DNA of 64,000 nt, from NCBI RefSeq assembly GCF_030125375.1, contig NZ_JASJUU010000007.1:63416-127415 (forward strand). Reading direction: 5' to 3'. The first letter of the stretch is position 1. The number at the start of each line of letters is the position of its first letter. This document shows positions 56,439 through 64,000 of the stretch, one piece after another. The stretch is from Pseudoalteromonas umbrosa (lineage in GTDB: Bacteria > Pseudomonadota > Gammaproteobacteria > Enterobacterales > Alteromonadaceae). The translations under genes and the position numbers were made by a program. Below the pieces are notes generated by a model. The model worked only from the letters and a program-made list of their open reading frames with translations, made no database searches and had not been told where the DNA came from.

Positions 56439-57473
56439 TTACTGTTTTTTAGTCAAAAACATAGCATCACCATAACTAAAGAAGCGATATTTCTGTGCAA
56501 TCGCCTCATGGTAAGCATTCATGATGTGCTCTTGTCCTGAGAAGGCACTTACCAACATAATTAATGTTGACTCTGGCAGGTGAAAGTTAGTGATCATCAC
56601 ATCGACCACGTTAAACTGATAACCAGGATAAATAAAAATATCTGTGTCGCCATAAAATGTTTTGAGTTCTCCGCCATGTACCTTTGCTGCCGACTCTAAA
56701 GAGCGTACAGAGGTAGTACCAACCGCGATAACACGGCCACCACGACTTTTACACTTAGCCACTGCATCCACAACTTCATCAGGTACTTCAATATATTCAG
56801 AATGCATGTGGTGATCATTGACGTCATCAACACGAACAGGTTGGAAAGTCCCCGCTCCAACATGCAAGGTAACAAAAGCCATCTCAACACCTTTGCCTTT
56901 AAGCTGCGCCATTAAGTTATCGTCAAAGTGCAGACCCGCTGTTGGTGCAGCAACAGCCCCTGGCTTTTCACCATAAACGGTTTGGTAACGCTCTTTGTCA
57001 CCCTCTTCATCAGGACGGTCAATATAAGGCGGTAATGGCATATGGCCAATTTCATCTAAAATTGTCAGTACTGAGTTCTCGCCTTTAAACTCTAATTCAA
57101 AGAGCTCACCATGTCGTGCAATCATAGTGGCATGCGCTTTGTCTTCAAGGATCAATTCGGCACCAGGCTTAGGCGATTTACTTGAACGAACATGAGCAAG
57201 TACGCGATGCTCATCAACAATGCGCTCAACCAAAACTTCTACCTTGCCACCTGTGGACTTTTGCCCAAACATGCGAGCAGGGATCACCTTTGTATTATTG
57301 AAAATAATTAAGTCTTCAGGCTCAATCAGATCAATAATATCTTTAAAGATCTTATGTTCTAATTCGCCGCTATTGCCATTAAGTGTTAACAGGCGACTAC
57401 TAGTACGCTCGGCCTTAGGGTGACGGGCAATCAATTCATCAGGAAGTTCAAAGTTAAAGTCAGCAACGCGCAT
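56439..57473 (-). CDS. queA: S-adenosylmethionine:tRNA ribosyltransferase-isomerase
   Basis: A 344-residue enzyme that turns preQ1-tRNA into epoxyqueuosine-tRNA using the ribose of SAM. Landmarks are [66 protein letters not shown] and [19 protein letters not shown] at 57473 fits the universal MRV start and has GAGG 6 nt upstream; an in-frame codon at 57494 adds foreign residues. Confidence 0.97.
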   Translation of the reverse strand: MRVADFNFELPDELIARHPKAERTSSRLLTLNGNSGELEHKIFKDIIDLIEPEDLIIFNNTKVIPARMFGQKSTGGKVEVLVERIVDEHRVLAHVRSSKSPKPGAELILEDKAHATMIARHGELFELEFKGENSVLTILDEIGHMPLPPYIDRPDEEGDKERYQTVYGEKPGAVAAPTAGLHFDDNLMAQLKGKGVEMAFVTLHVGAGTFQPVRVDDVNDHHMHSEYIEVPDEVVDAVAKCKSRGGRVIAVGTTSVRSLESAAKVHGGELKTFYGDTDIFIYPGYQFNVVDVMITNFHLPESTLIMLVSAFSGQEHIMNAYHEAIAQKYRFFSYGDAMFLTKKQ

Positions 57474-57647
57474 ATAAAACCTCATATCGTGCAATTAGGC
57501 GGCAAGTCTAGTGCTGCGAGATGATGAAATCAAGCGACAAGCATGATCTATTCATACTTTTTCACCTCTTGTCAGTTGCGATAAATAGCTTTACTCTACA
57601 ATCAGTTTTGCATGTATTAGTTCTTTTCAATATATCCGGTGTCCGCT

Positions 57648-57676
57648 TTTTATATTGCCAAAAAGGCAATATAAAA
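57648..57676. promoter_or_regulatory. 12-bp perfect inverted repeat before the REC-PAS-GGDEF-EAL gene
   Basis: TTTATATTGCC-type arms (57648-57659 and 57665-57676) with an AAAAA centre, 65 nt upstream of the next start. No T run follows, so it is an operator or leader hairpin candidate rather than a terminator. Confidence 0.5.
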
Positions 57677-57741
57677 CATGCAAATAAGTATTTATGGACA
57701 ACATTTAAAAACTTAAAACATGGGTTTGGGGTCGTAACACC

Positions 57742-60249
57742 ATGGCTAAACAGCTTACTCTACTACTTGTCAATGCCGATCATGGTGAGCGTCAAACCGT
57801 AATAAGAACGTTACAAAAGCTCAATGTATTTCAAATAATAGAGCAAAGTGACACACAAGCGGCTTTACAGCTGCTAAAAAAGCAAGCTGTTGATCTGGTC
57901 ATCAGTGGATTAAATGTGGGCAAAATAGATGGCTGGCGGTTCTCTCGCATGATCCGCTCAGGGCTACTCAAGACACCCAAAAATACGCCAATTGTGCTGA
58001 TCCCACCAACTTATTGTGAGCGCATAGCTGAAACCACAGCACGAAGTTACAGCATTGACGCTGTACTGCCTTTAGAGAGGCATGATGTACTACCACAAGT
58101 TTTGGCAAATGTTTTATCGACTCACCTCGAAAAAAGTAGCCGATTAAACTTATTATTGTTGGAGCCCAATGAAAAAAAAGCAGCCAATATTTGCGATCAT
58201 CTTTCATTGAGTTTTAGCTGTAACATCGTATCAACCGAAAATGCTGCGCTTTCCGAGTTTTTACAAAATGATTATTCTATTGTATTGCTCGATGCAACAT
58301 CTACTCGAGCAGAAAGTACCAAAGAGCTAGTGGCAAATATTCTACAGCATAAGCCTAGTCAAGCAATCGTGACAATCATTGATAATCGAAATGCCGATTA
58401 TGCTGAGCAGCTACTGCTATTAGGCGTAACAGACTTCATTAGATCACCTTACAATTTATCCTTGTTAAGTAAAGTCTGTGATCATGCCGCAAGGCGTGAA
58501 GACTTTATGGTGAGTTATGCTGAATTTGCCAACAAAGTCGAGCAACTCAGCCGCAGAGAGCAAAGCTATAAAGAGCTATTCTCTGCGCACCAACGCATTC
58601 TTTTGCACCTAAACACGGTTGTACTCGAACTGGATGCCACAGGAGGCATACGCTTTATTAACCCAGCTTGGGAGCACCTTACTGGCCACAAACTTAAATC
58701 AACTTTAGCTACAAAGCTGAAAGATTATGTACATCCAGACCACCTTGCATCCTTAAACACAGCGATTGAAGATGTCCTCAATGGTCCACATGCATCTAAT
58801 GTCGAATTACAATTAACACATCATTCGGGCGCTGCGATTTGGGTGGAGTGTCGTTTCCAGCTCATTAAAAATCAAACAAATATAGCCTTGATCACCGCCA
58901 CAATTGATAATATACACGAGCGTAAAGAGGCCGAGTTACAATTACGCCATTTGGCATTGCACGATACACTCACAGGTCTGCATAACCGTTATTACTTTGA
59001 TCAACAACTAAGCCTTTTCTGTAAAGAGACCAAGCAAGCACTCGATACAGAGCATGCATTAATATATATTGATTTAGACCATTTCAAGATCATTAACGAT
59101 AGCAAGGGGCACCAGCAAGGTGATATTGTGCTTCAAGAAGTGGCACAATTATTTCGCTCTCACATCGCCCAAGAGCACCTGATATTTCGTATAGGCGGTG
59201 ATGAATTTGCTATTTTACTCAAGAATACCCGCTTACTCGATGCCCACATGATTGCAGAAGGTATTTGTAGCGCTATAGAAACTCATCAATTTCACTCTGA
59301 AGAAGCCAGCTACACAATCAGCTGCTCAATCGGTTTAACTTTAATTTCATCAAGTAATTGCGATCCGAATGAATGCTTAAAGCAATCTGACATCGCGCTT
59401 TATATTGCGAAAAACCTTGGCCGAAACCTAGTCCACTGCTACACCAAAGAAGATGCTAAAAATAGCACCTTGCAAACGGGCTTAGAGTGGGGTCATAGTG
59501 TACGAGAAGCACTTAAAAACAGTCAGTTTGAGCTACATTATCAACCTGTTTGGGATTTTAAAAACAACCAGATCGCGTATTTCGAGGCACTACTGCGCCT
59601 TGAAATTGATGGTAAGTTGATTTATCCAAATCAATTTATACCTGCACTTGAGCTACTCAATGATACATTTTTAATGGATCAGTCTGTCATTAGGGAGAGT
59701 ATTCGTGCGGTTGCAAATTACCCTGAATTACACCAACTGTCAGTCAATCTCTCTGCTCAATCATTTCTTGATGAGCGACTCATGCCACATATACAGGCTT
59801 GTCTGCGCGACTTTCAAGTGCCTGCACACTGCATTATTTTTGAGATCACTGAATCCGCGAGTATCAATAACCTCAGTGCTACCCAGTCAATGATCAAGCA
59901 ACTTAACCAACTTGGGTGTCATTTTTCAATTGATGATTTTGGTACCGGATTCAGTACCTTCAGCTACTTAAAACAGCTGCCAGCACAACATGTAAAAATA
60001 GACGGCTCATTCGTTCGTGACATGTTAAACGACCCGATTGATCTCGCCCTAGTCAAAGCAGTGAATGATATTAGCCATTCACTAGATAAGTGCTCAGTCG
60101 CAGAATATGTTGAAACTAAAGAAGTTTTTGATGAGTTAAACAAAATAGGTGTCGACTATGGGCAAGGTTACTTCATCTCAAAGCCACTCCCTATCGAACA
60201 GCTTAAGCTTCAATTAGAAACTATTTTATCCCTAAAAACAGCATGCTAA
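57742..60249 (+). CDS. REC-REC-PAS-GGDEF-EAL cyclic-di-GMP protein
   Basis: An 835-residue soluble signalling protein. Residues about 5-118 are receiver-like, but the phospho-acceptor position in DLVISGLNVG is Gly56. Residues about 137-250 are a second receiver-like domain, which keeps an Asp in IVLLDATS but lacks the usual acidic pair. A PAS domain (about 287-395) follows, then GGDEF with intact RIGGDEF (485-489) and EAL with E615-A-L and DDFGTGFSTFSYL (731 onward). Both enzyme signatures look functional. No dedicated kinase gene is adjacent. It is divergent from queA across 268 nt that hold a strong inverted repeat. Confidence 0.9.
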   Translation: MAKQLTLLLVNADHGERQTVIRTLQKLNVFQIIEQSDTQAALQLLKKQAVDLVISGLNVGKIDGWRFSRMIRSGLLKTPKNTPIVLIPPTYCERIAETTARSYSIDAVLPLERHDVLPQVLANVLSTHLEKSSRLNLLLLEPNEKKAANICDHLSLSFSCNIVSTENAALSEFLQNDYSIVLLDATSTRAESTKELVANILQHKPSQAIVTIIDNRNADYAEQLLLLGVTDFIRSPYNLSLLSKVCDHAARREDFMVSYAEFANKVEQLSRREQSYKELFSAHQRILLHLNTVVLELDATGGIRFINPAWEHLTGHKLKSTLATKLKDYVHPDHLASLNTAIEDVLNGPHASNVELQLTHHSGAAIWVECRFQLIKNQTNIALITATIDNIHERKEAELQLRHLALHDTLTGLHNRYYFDQQLSLFCKETKQALDTEHALIYIDLDHFKIINDSKGHQQGDIVLQEVAQLFRSHIAQEHLIFRIGGDEFAILLKNTRLLDAHMIAEGICSAIETHQFHSEEASYTISCSIGLTLISSSNCDPNECLKQSDIALYIAKNLGRNLVHCYTKEDAKNSTLQTGLEWGHSVREALKNSQFELHYQPVWDFKNNQIAYFEALLRLEIDGKLIYPNQFIPALELLNDTFLMDQSVIRESIRAVANYPELHQLSVNLSAQSFLDERLMPHIQACLRDFQVPAHCIIFEITESASINNLSATQSMIKQLNQLGCHFSIDDFGTGFSTFSYLKQLPAQHVKIDGSFVRDMLNDPIDLALVKAVNDISHSLDKCSVAEYVETKEVFDELNKIGVDYGQGYFISKPLPIEQLKLQLETILSLKTAC

Positions 60250-60402
60250 TCAAAATGGGGAAAAAAGTCGCTGCAGTCGATTAAAAACTCAACTATAATA
60301 AAAACTCGCAATGAATGTCTTCCTTTTTAACTTATTTACATATAAGTAGAAGACATGCAATGGATTTGAGCACATCTCGTAATGGAATTCGGGGAGATAA
60401 GT

Positions 60403-60600
60403 ATGTTTCAGTTTATTCTGTTTCTATCACTGGTGCATTGTTTGATCACACTACAATGTTACCGCTGCGCCAAACAAAAAGGGTATCCAACTAAGCTATT
60501 CGCGGTATTAGGATTTGTGCCGTACTTTAACCTAGTTGTATGGGTATACTTATTATTTTTACCCAATATTATGTCACAGAGCAAGCTCAGTTCGACTTAA
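60403..60600 (+). CDS. Small membrane protein
   Basis: A 65-residue protein with two hydrophobic segments (MFQFILFLSLVHCLITL and LGFVPYFNLVVWVYLLFL) joined by a basic loop (CYRCAKQKGYPTK). The ribosome site GGGGAG lies 6-7 nt before the ATG at 60403, so a longer start at 60382 is less likely. I do not recognise it. It sits between the REC-PAS-GGDEF-EAL gene and oxyR, converging on the latter. Confidence 0.6.
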   Translation: MFQFILFLSLVHCLITLQCYRCAKQKGYPTKLFAVLGFVPYFNLVVWVYLLFLPNIMSQSKLSST

Positions 60601-60630
60601 GCAATGATTTCATGCTATTCAAAAGCAGTG

Positions 60631-61548
60631 CTATTGGCACTGCTTTTTAATAAATTCACCCACTTCATTACTGAATAACCTAAAGTCACGAATCCTGCCC
60701 GTGGTCTTGCGCCACAAAAGACCTATCTCACGATATGCATCCGCTTGAGGAGATAACGTTACCATCGGCTTACCCTCTAATATACCCGCGTTGAGTGCCA
60801 TTTGAGGTAAAAAAGTCACGCCATTTTGGTATTCAACCATACTCAGCAGCGTATGCAAATTCGCAGCTTCAAACGGGTTAATACACTCACTGCGAGTCAG
60901 ATTACATGCACTCAATGCATGCCCTGTCATACAGTGCTCTCGCTCGAGTAAGAACACACTGTCTTTAGGCAGCAAATTAAAATCTTCTAGGACTTCAGGG
61001 ATCGCATAATCTTCATGATGAACCAGTGAAAAATGATCCTTAGTCAAAATCTGCGTATGGAATTTATCGGTTCTGTACGGCAGAGCCAATATCCCCATAT
61101 CAATTTGGCCATGCTCCAACTTATCGAGGAGTCTATCACTGGTATCCTCTACCAATACAAGTTGAAGATTTGGGAAAACCTCTTGGCAGTACTGGTACAA
61201 GGGCGCTGCAATGAAGCTAGCAATCGTCGGGATTAACCCCAATACAAGCTTGCCAGACAATGGGTTTTTAAAACTTTTAGTTAACTCAACAACGCTAATT
61301 GAATCATCAATGATTTTCTTCGCTCGCGCGACAACTTCTTCACCCACATCCGTAAACATCAAGCTGCGATTTTCACGCTCAATCAGCTGACAGCCAAGCG
61401 TTTCTTCCAAATTTTGAATCGCACTACTGAGTGTAGATTGACCCACAAAACATGCCTCTGCAGCACGACCGAAGTGCTGCTGCTGATGTACAGCGATCAG
61501 ATATTGTAATTGTTTTATACTTGGTAAGTTATTCACTGATATACCCAT
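60631..61548 (-). CDS. oxyR: LysR-family oxidative-stress regulator OxyR
   Basis: A 305-residue LysR-type regulator. The N-terminal winged helix-turn-helix is QHFGRAAEACFVGQSTLSSAIQNLEETLG. The regulatory domain carries two Cys nine residues apart in EREHCMTGHALSAC, the exact spacing of the peroxide-sensing Cys199-Cys208 pair of E. coli OxyR, so disulfide switching is expected. Targets would be catalase and peroxidase genes elsewhere. The N-terminus is about seven residues longer than in E. coli and no clear ribosome site precedes it. It follows pitA by 63 nt on the same strand. Confidence 0.9.
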   Translation of the reverse strand: MGISVNNLPSIKQLQYLIAVHQQQHFGRAAEACFVGQSTLSSAIQNLEETLGCQLIERENRSLMFTDVGEEVVARAKKIIDDSISVVELTKSFKNPLSGKLVLGLIPTIASFIAAPLYQYCQEVFPNLQLVLVEDTSDRLLDKLEHGQIDMGILALPYRTDKFHTQILTKDHFSLVHHEDYAIPEVLEDFNLLPKDSVFLLEREHCMTGHALSACNLTRSECINPFEAANLHTLLSMVEYQNGVTFLPQMALNAGILEGKPMVTLSPQADAYREIGLLWRKTTGRIRDFRLFSNEVGEFIKKQCQ

Positions 61549-61611
61549 AAATAAAAAGACCCCAACACCAATGGCGCTGAGATCTTTTCAAGCTAAAAGT
61601 CTGTTTTTTTG

Positions 61612-62880
61612 TTAAACGCCGAACGCGCTTCTCAAAATATAGAATATAACAATAGCAAGGGCTGCACCGACTGGCAATGTGATTACCCAAGAAACCACAA
61701 TGTTTCTGATCACACCCATATTAAGTGCTGCTATTCCGCGTGCCATACCAACACCTAAAACGGCACCTACTAATGTTTGTGTCGTCGAAATAGGCAAACC
61801 AGTACCTGAAGCGATAACAACCGTTGACGCCGCTGCAAGTTCAGCAGCAAAACCACGACTTGGTGTAAGGTGAGTAATACCTTCACCAATGGTTTTAATT
61901 ACTTTTTTACCTAATACAGCAAGACCAACTACGATGCCTAAACCACCTAGTGGTAAGATCCACCAAGCAAGCTCAGCTTTTTTCGCCATTTCACCGTTGT
62001 TTTCTACAATATTTACAACCGCTGCTAGTGGACCAATCGCGTTTGCAACATCGTTTGAACCGTGTGCAAAGGCCATACAACACGCTGTTAGAACCATTAA
62101 TACAGCAAATACTTTCTCAACATTATTGAACTGCATTTGCTTATCAGCATTTGGATCCATCTTCATACGTGCAATAAACACTTTACCAATTAGACCAATC
62201 AATACTGCAATACCAATTGCAAGCGCATAGCCTTCAACTGTACCTAGATTAATACCAATGTGCTTTAAACCTTTTTTGATCGTAACCAAAGACATTACAA
62301 AGCCAGCTAGACCCATGTAGAAAGGTACAAAACGCTTTGCATTAGTAAGCGGTTTATCTGTATCAAAGATCAACTTTTGCGCACTCATAAAGATAAGGTA
62401 AGCAATGAAGCCTGAGATTGCAGGTGTTACGACCCAGCTACCTACGATGCCGGCAACTTTGCCCCACTGAATAGCCTCACTACCTACGGCAACTAAAGCA
62501 AAACCGATAATTGCACCAATGATTGAATGTGTCGTTGATACCGGCCAACCCAGTGCTGACGCTAATAACAGCCAAGTACCTGCAGCGAATAGTGCCGAGA
62601 TCATACCTAACACCATTAATTCAGGGATGTCAGCAAACGGGGCTGCATCTATGATCCCTTTACGGATCGTCGACGTTACTTCACCACCTGCTAGGTAGGC
62701 GCCAGCAAATTCAAAAATCATCGCAATGATGATTGCCTGCTTGATTGTAAGGGCTTTTGACCCCACTGAAGTACCCATGGCGTTTGCAACATCGTTTGCA
62801 CCAATACCATAAGCCATAAAGAAACCAACTGCCGCTGCGATGAGTACTAACATCGAGCCATGAGAAGCAATGATATCCAT
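61612..62880 (-). CDS. pitA: Low-affinity inorganic phosphate transporter (PiT family)
   Basis: A 422-residue inner-membrane permease moving metal-phosphate by proton symport. The duplicated PiT signature is visible: GANDVANAMGTSVGSKAL near the N-terminus and GSNDVANAIGPLAAV in the second half. About ten to eleven transmembrane helices are seen. The adjacent upstream gene is a DUF47 PhoU-like regulator, a pairing found in many bacteria, and phoU follows further upstream. Confidence 0.93.
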   Translation of the reverse strand: MDIIASHGSMLVLIAAAVGFFMAYGIGANDVANAMGTSVGSKALTIKQAIIIAMIFEFAGAYLAGGEVTSTIRKGIIDAAPFADIPELMVLGMISALFAAGTWLLLASALGWPVSTTHSIIGAIIGFALVAVGSEAIQWGKVAGIVGSWVVTPAISGFIAYLIFMSAQKLIFDTDKPLTNAKRFVPFYMGLAGFVMSLVTIKKGLKHIGINLGTVEGYALAIGIAVLIGLIGKVFIARMKMDPNADKQMQFNNVEKVFAVLMVLTACCMAFAHGSNDVANAIGPLAAVVNIVENNGEMAKKAELAWWILPLGGLGIVVGLAVLGKKVIKTIGEGITHLTPSRGFAAELAAASTVVIASGTGLPISTTQTLVGAVLGVGMARGIAALNMGVIRNIVVSWVITLPVGAALAIVIFYILRSAFGV

Positions 62881-63055
62881 TGAAAAACCTTTAGTGTTTT
62901 TTAAACACTGATTATGTATTTATACGCTTATCTCGTCACACTCTGATTATGAGAACACATATAAATAGTTATTAAACAAACACAACACCGCCGCTCTCTA
63001 GTCTAGGCTTTGAGAGTAACAACGGTGTACTTCTTTATAAACTATCGCTGATAAA

Positions 63056-63733
63056 TCAGCGTGCTAACATTACCTCGAGGCGAGCACCAACACGCTCCGC
63101 GATATCAGCTAACTCCCCTACCCACTCGATTATCTTGTATAAAAACATCACATCAACCGGGTTAAGATCAGCTTCAACTTGACGAAGTTCTTGGCGAATT
63201 CTAATTTGCATGTCATCGGTATCTTGTTCAATGGCATCAAGCTCACTCAACATTTTCTCGACTAATACAACCTCACGACCTCTGAAGCCTGTTTCTAACA
63301 GCTCATCCAGCTCGTTAATCGCTTTTGAGGCTTGTTTCGTTGCATCTACACAACGAGATAGGTATGCAACAAACTCTTTTTGAATCGATTCGGGGATCAC
63401 CATTTCTCGACCAACGACTCGACCTGCGATGTCTTTGGCTTTATTGGCGATTTTGTCTTGATGGGTAATAAGTTCCAGTAGATCAGTCCGTTCAACTGGC
63501 ATAAATAGGCCGCGAGGCAGCTGAAGACGTACTTCTCGCTTAAGCGCGTCTGCTTCACGTTCTAGGTTACGAATATTAACGCGAAGTGCATCCGCTTCAG
63601 TCCACTCCCCTTTGAAGACATGTTCAAAGAACGGGATCAAGCTTTCACTGGCTTGATGCACTATCTTAATGTGCTCTTCAATCGGCTTTATAGGAGATTT
63701 TGCAAAGACTCCTAAAAACGCATTACTAGGCAT
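63056..63733 (-). CDS. DUF47 / PhoU-like regulator of phosphate transport
   Basis: A 225-residue all-helical cytoplasmic protein of the DUF47 (TIGR00153) group, related to PhoU. Typical segments are FEHVFKGEWTEADALRVNIRNLEREADALKREVRLQLPRGLFMPVERTDLLELI (63650-63480 region), with acidic metal-binding positions, and EWVGELADIAERVGARLEVM at the end. It is thought to bind and control the neighbouring Pit transporter. AAGGG lies before the ATG at 63733. It sits 175 nt upstream of pitA and 131 nt downstream of the phoU stop. Confidence 0.9.
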   Translation of the reverse strand: MPSNAFLGVFAKSPIKPIEEHIKIVHQASESLIPFFEHVFKGEWTEADALRVNIRNLEREADALKREVRLQLPRGLFMPVERTDLLELITHQDKIANKAKDIAGRVVGREMVIPESIQKEFVAYLSRCVDATKQASKAINELDELLETGFRGREVVLVEKMLSELDAIEQDTDDMQIRIRQELRQVEADLNPVDVMFLYKIIEWVGELADIAERVGARLEVMLAR

Positions 63734-63864
63734 AACTGACCCTTAAATCATAATTATATGCATGTGCAAAGGCCAAGTTTACAGCATTAACCGAAATTGT
63801 GAACGATTTTTATCGTGAACTTGGGATTAATCGTCCAATTTATTCCGACTAATCCCTTGTAAAT

Positions 63865-64000
63865 CTATAAAGTCTTTTCGATATCTTCTTGAGAGGTATG
63901 GCGAATATCTTTACCGTTTACAAAATAAATGACATATTCAGCGATGTTTTGACAGCGATCGCCAATACGCTCAAGTGAACGTACCGACCAAACCAAGTCC
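63865..64000 (-). CDS. phoU: Phosphate-signalling protein PhoU, C-terminal end
   Basis: The last 45 codons of a minus-strand gene entering from the right edge. The translation contains SVRSLERIGDRCQNIAEYVIYF and ends VNGKDIRHTSQEDIEKTL. The ERIGD-x-x-x-NIAE pattern and RHT end are the PhoU C-terminus. PhoU represses the PhoR-PhoB response when phosphate is plentiful and acts with the Pst transporter; pst genes would be expected beyond the window. Confidence 0.88.
   Translation of the reverse strand, partial: DLVWSVRSLERIGDRCQNIAEYVIYFVNGKDIRHTSQEDIEKTL

Noticed and set aside
63046-63061. CGCTGATAAATCAGCG inverted repeat at the end of the DUF47 gene
   Set aside because: Seven-bp arms with a 2-nt centre cannot form a normal hairpin loop, no T run, and it overlaps the stop codon.

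Overview
This window reads as a chromosomal core segment of a marine gammaproteobacterium of the Alteromonadales, most likely Pseudoalteromonas. The support is protein similarity recalled from the family, the AT-leaning composition, and classic gammaproteobacterial gene blocks: ftsY-ftsE-ftsX-rpoH, rpsU-yqeY-dnaG-rpoD, dusB-fis, purH-purD, and queA-tgt-yajC-secD-secF. The genus is an inference. I see no rRNA, tRNA, CRISPR array, insertion sequence, prophage or plasmid gene.

Layout. 1-4.2 kb: the end of dxs, a 650-base gene-free stretch, a small XRE regulator, a secreted hydrolase and a PAS protein. 4.2-8.9 kb: a Cpx-like envelope-stress module (cpxP-like gene divergent from cpxR/cpxA-like genes), pldB coupled to the kinase gene, and fieF. 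9.1-15.2 kb: trmL, recA with an SOS box set in its promoter, pncC, mutS and fadL. 15.4-19.4 kb: a Fur-box-preceded Cys-rich membrane protein, an HD-GYP phosphodiesterase, rraB-plsC, and rpoH behind a perfect CIRCE element. 19.5-24.3 kb: ftsX, ftsE, an enlarged ftsY with thirty 13-residue repeats, and rsmD. 24.4-31.6 kb: the macromolecular synthesis operon, prmA and dusB-fis. 31.8-35.6 kb: purH and purD, with a lipoprotein-type methyltransferase-fold gene between them. 35.8-44.6 kb: a DUF2797 protein, a CBS-PAS-GGDEF-EAL protein, and a five-gene minus-strand cluster (unknown protein, LysE exporter, gamma-glutamylcyclotransferase-like, serine hydrolase, HDAC-like deacetylase). 44.6-51.8 kb: rsuA-like gene, a chemoreceptor, a 51-residue ORF with a Gly-Gly motif next to a membrane protein, a solute-binding protein, an EAL-CBS-GGDEF protein, and a Fur-box-preceded lipoprotein. 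51.9-57.5 kb: secF, secD, yajC, tgt, queA. 57.7-64 kb: a REC-PAS-GGDEF-EAL protein, a small membrane protein, oxyR, pitA, a DUF47 regulator and the end of phoU.

How it fits together. Most of the window is housekeeping for protein targeting and secretion (ftsY, secDF-yajC), transcription (rpoD, rpoH, fis), translation and tRNA modification (trmL, prmA, dusB, tgt, queA, rsmD, rsuA), DNA repair (recA, mutS) and purine synthesis. Four cyclic-di-GMP enzymes and one chemoreceptor suggest surface and motility signalling. The points most worth a second look are the CIRCE operator on rpoH, the FtsY repeat expansion, the small Gly-Gly ORF with its membrane-protein neighbour and an upstream palindrome, the exported methyltransferase-fold lipoprotein in the purine locus, two Fur-box genes of unknown function, and a probable catalytically dead metallopeptidase relative in the minus-strand cluster. 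I found no clearly complete, undescribed multi-gene system.
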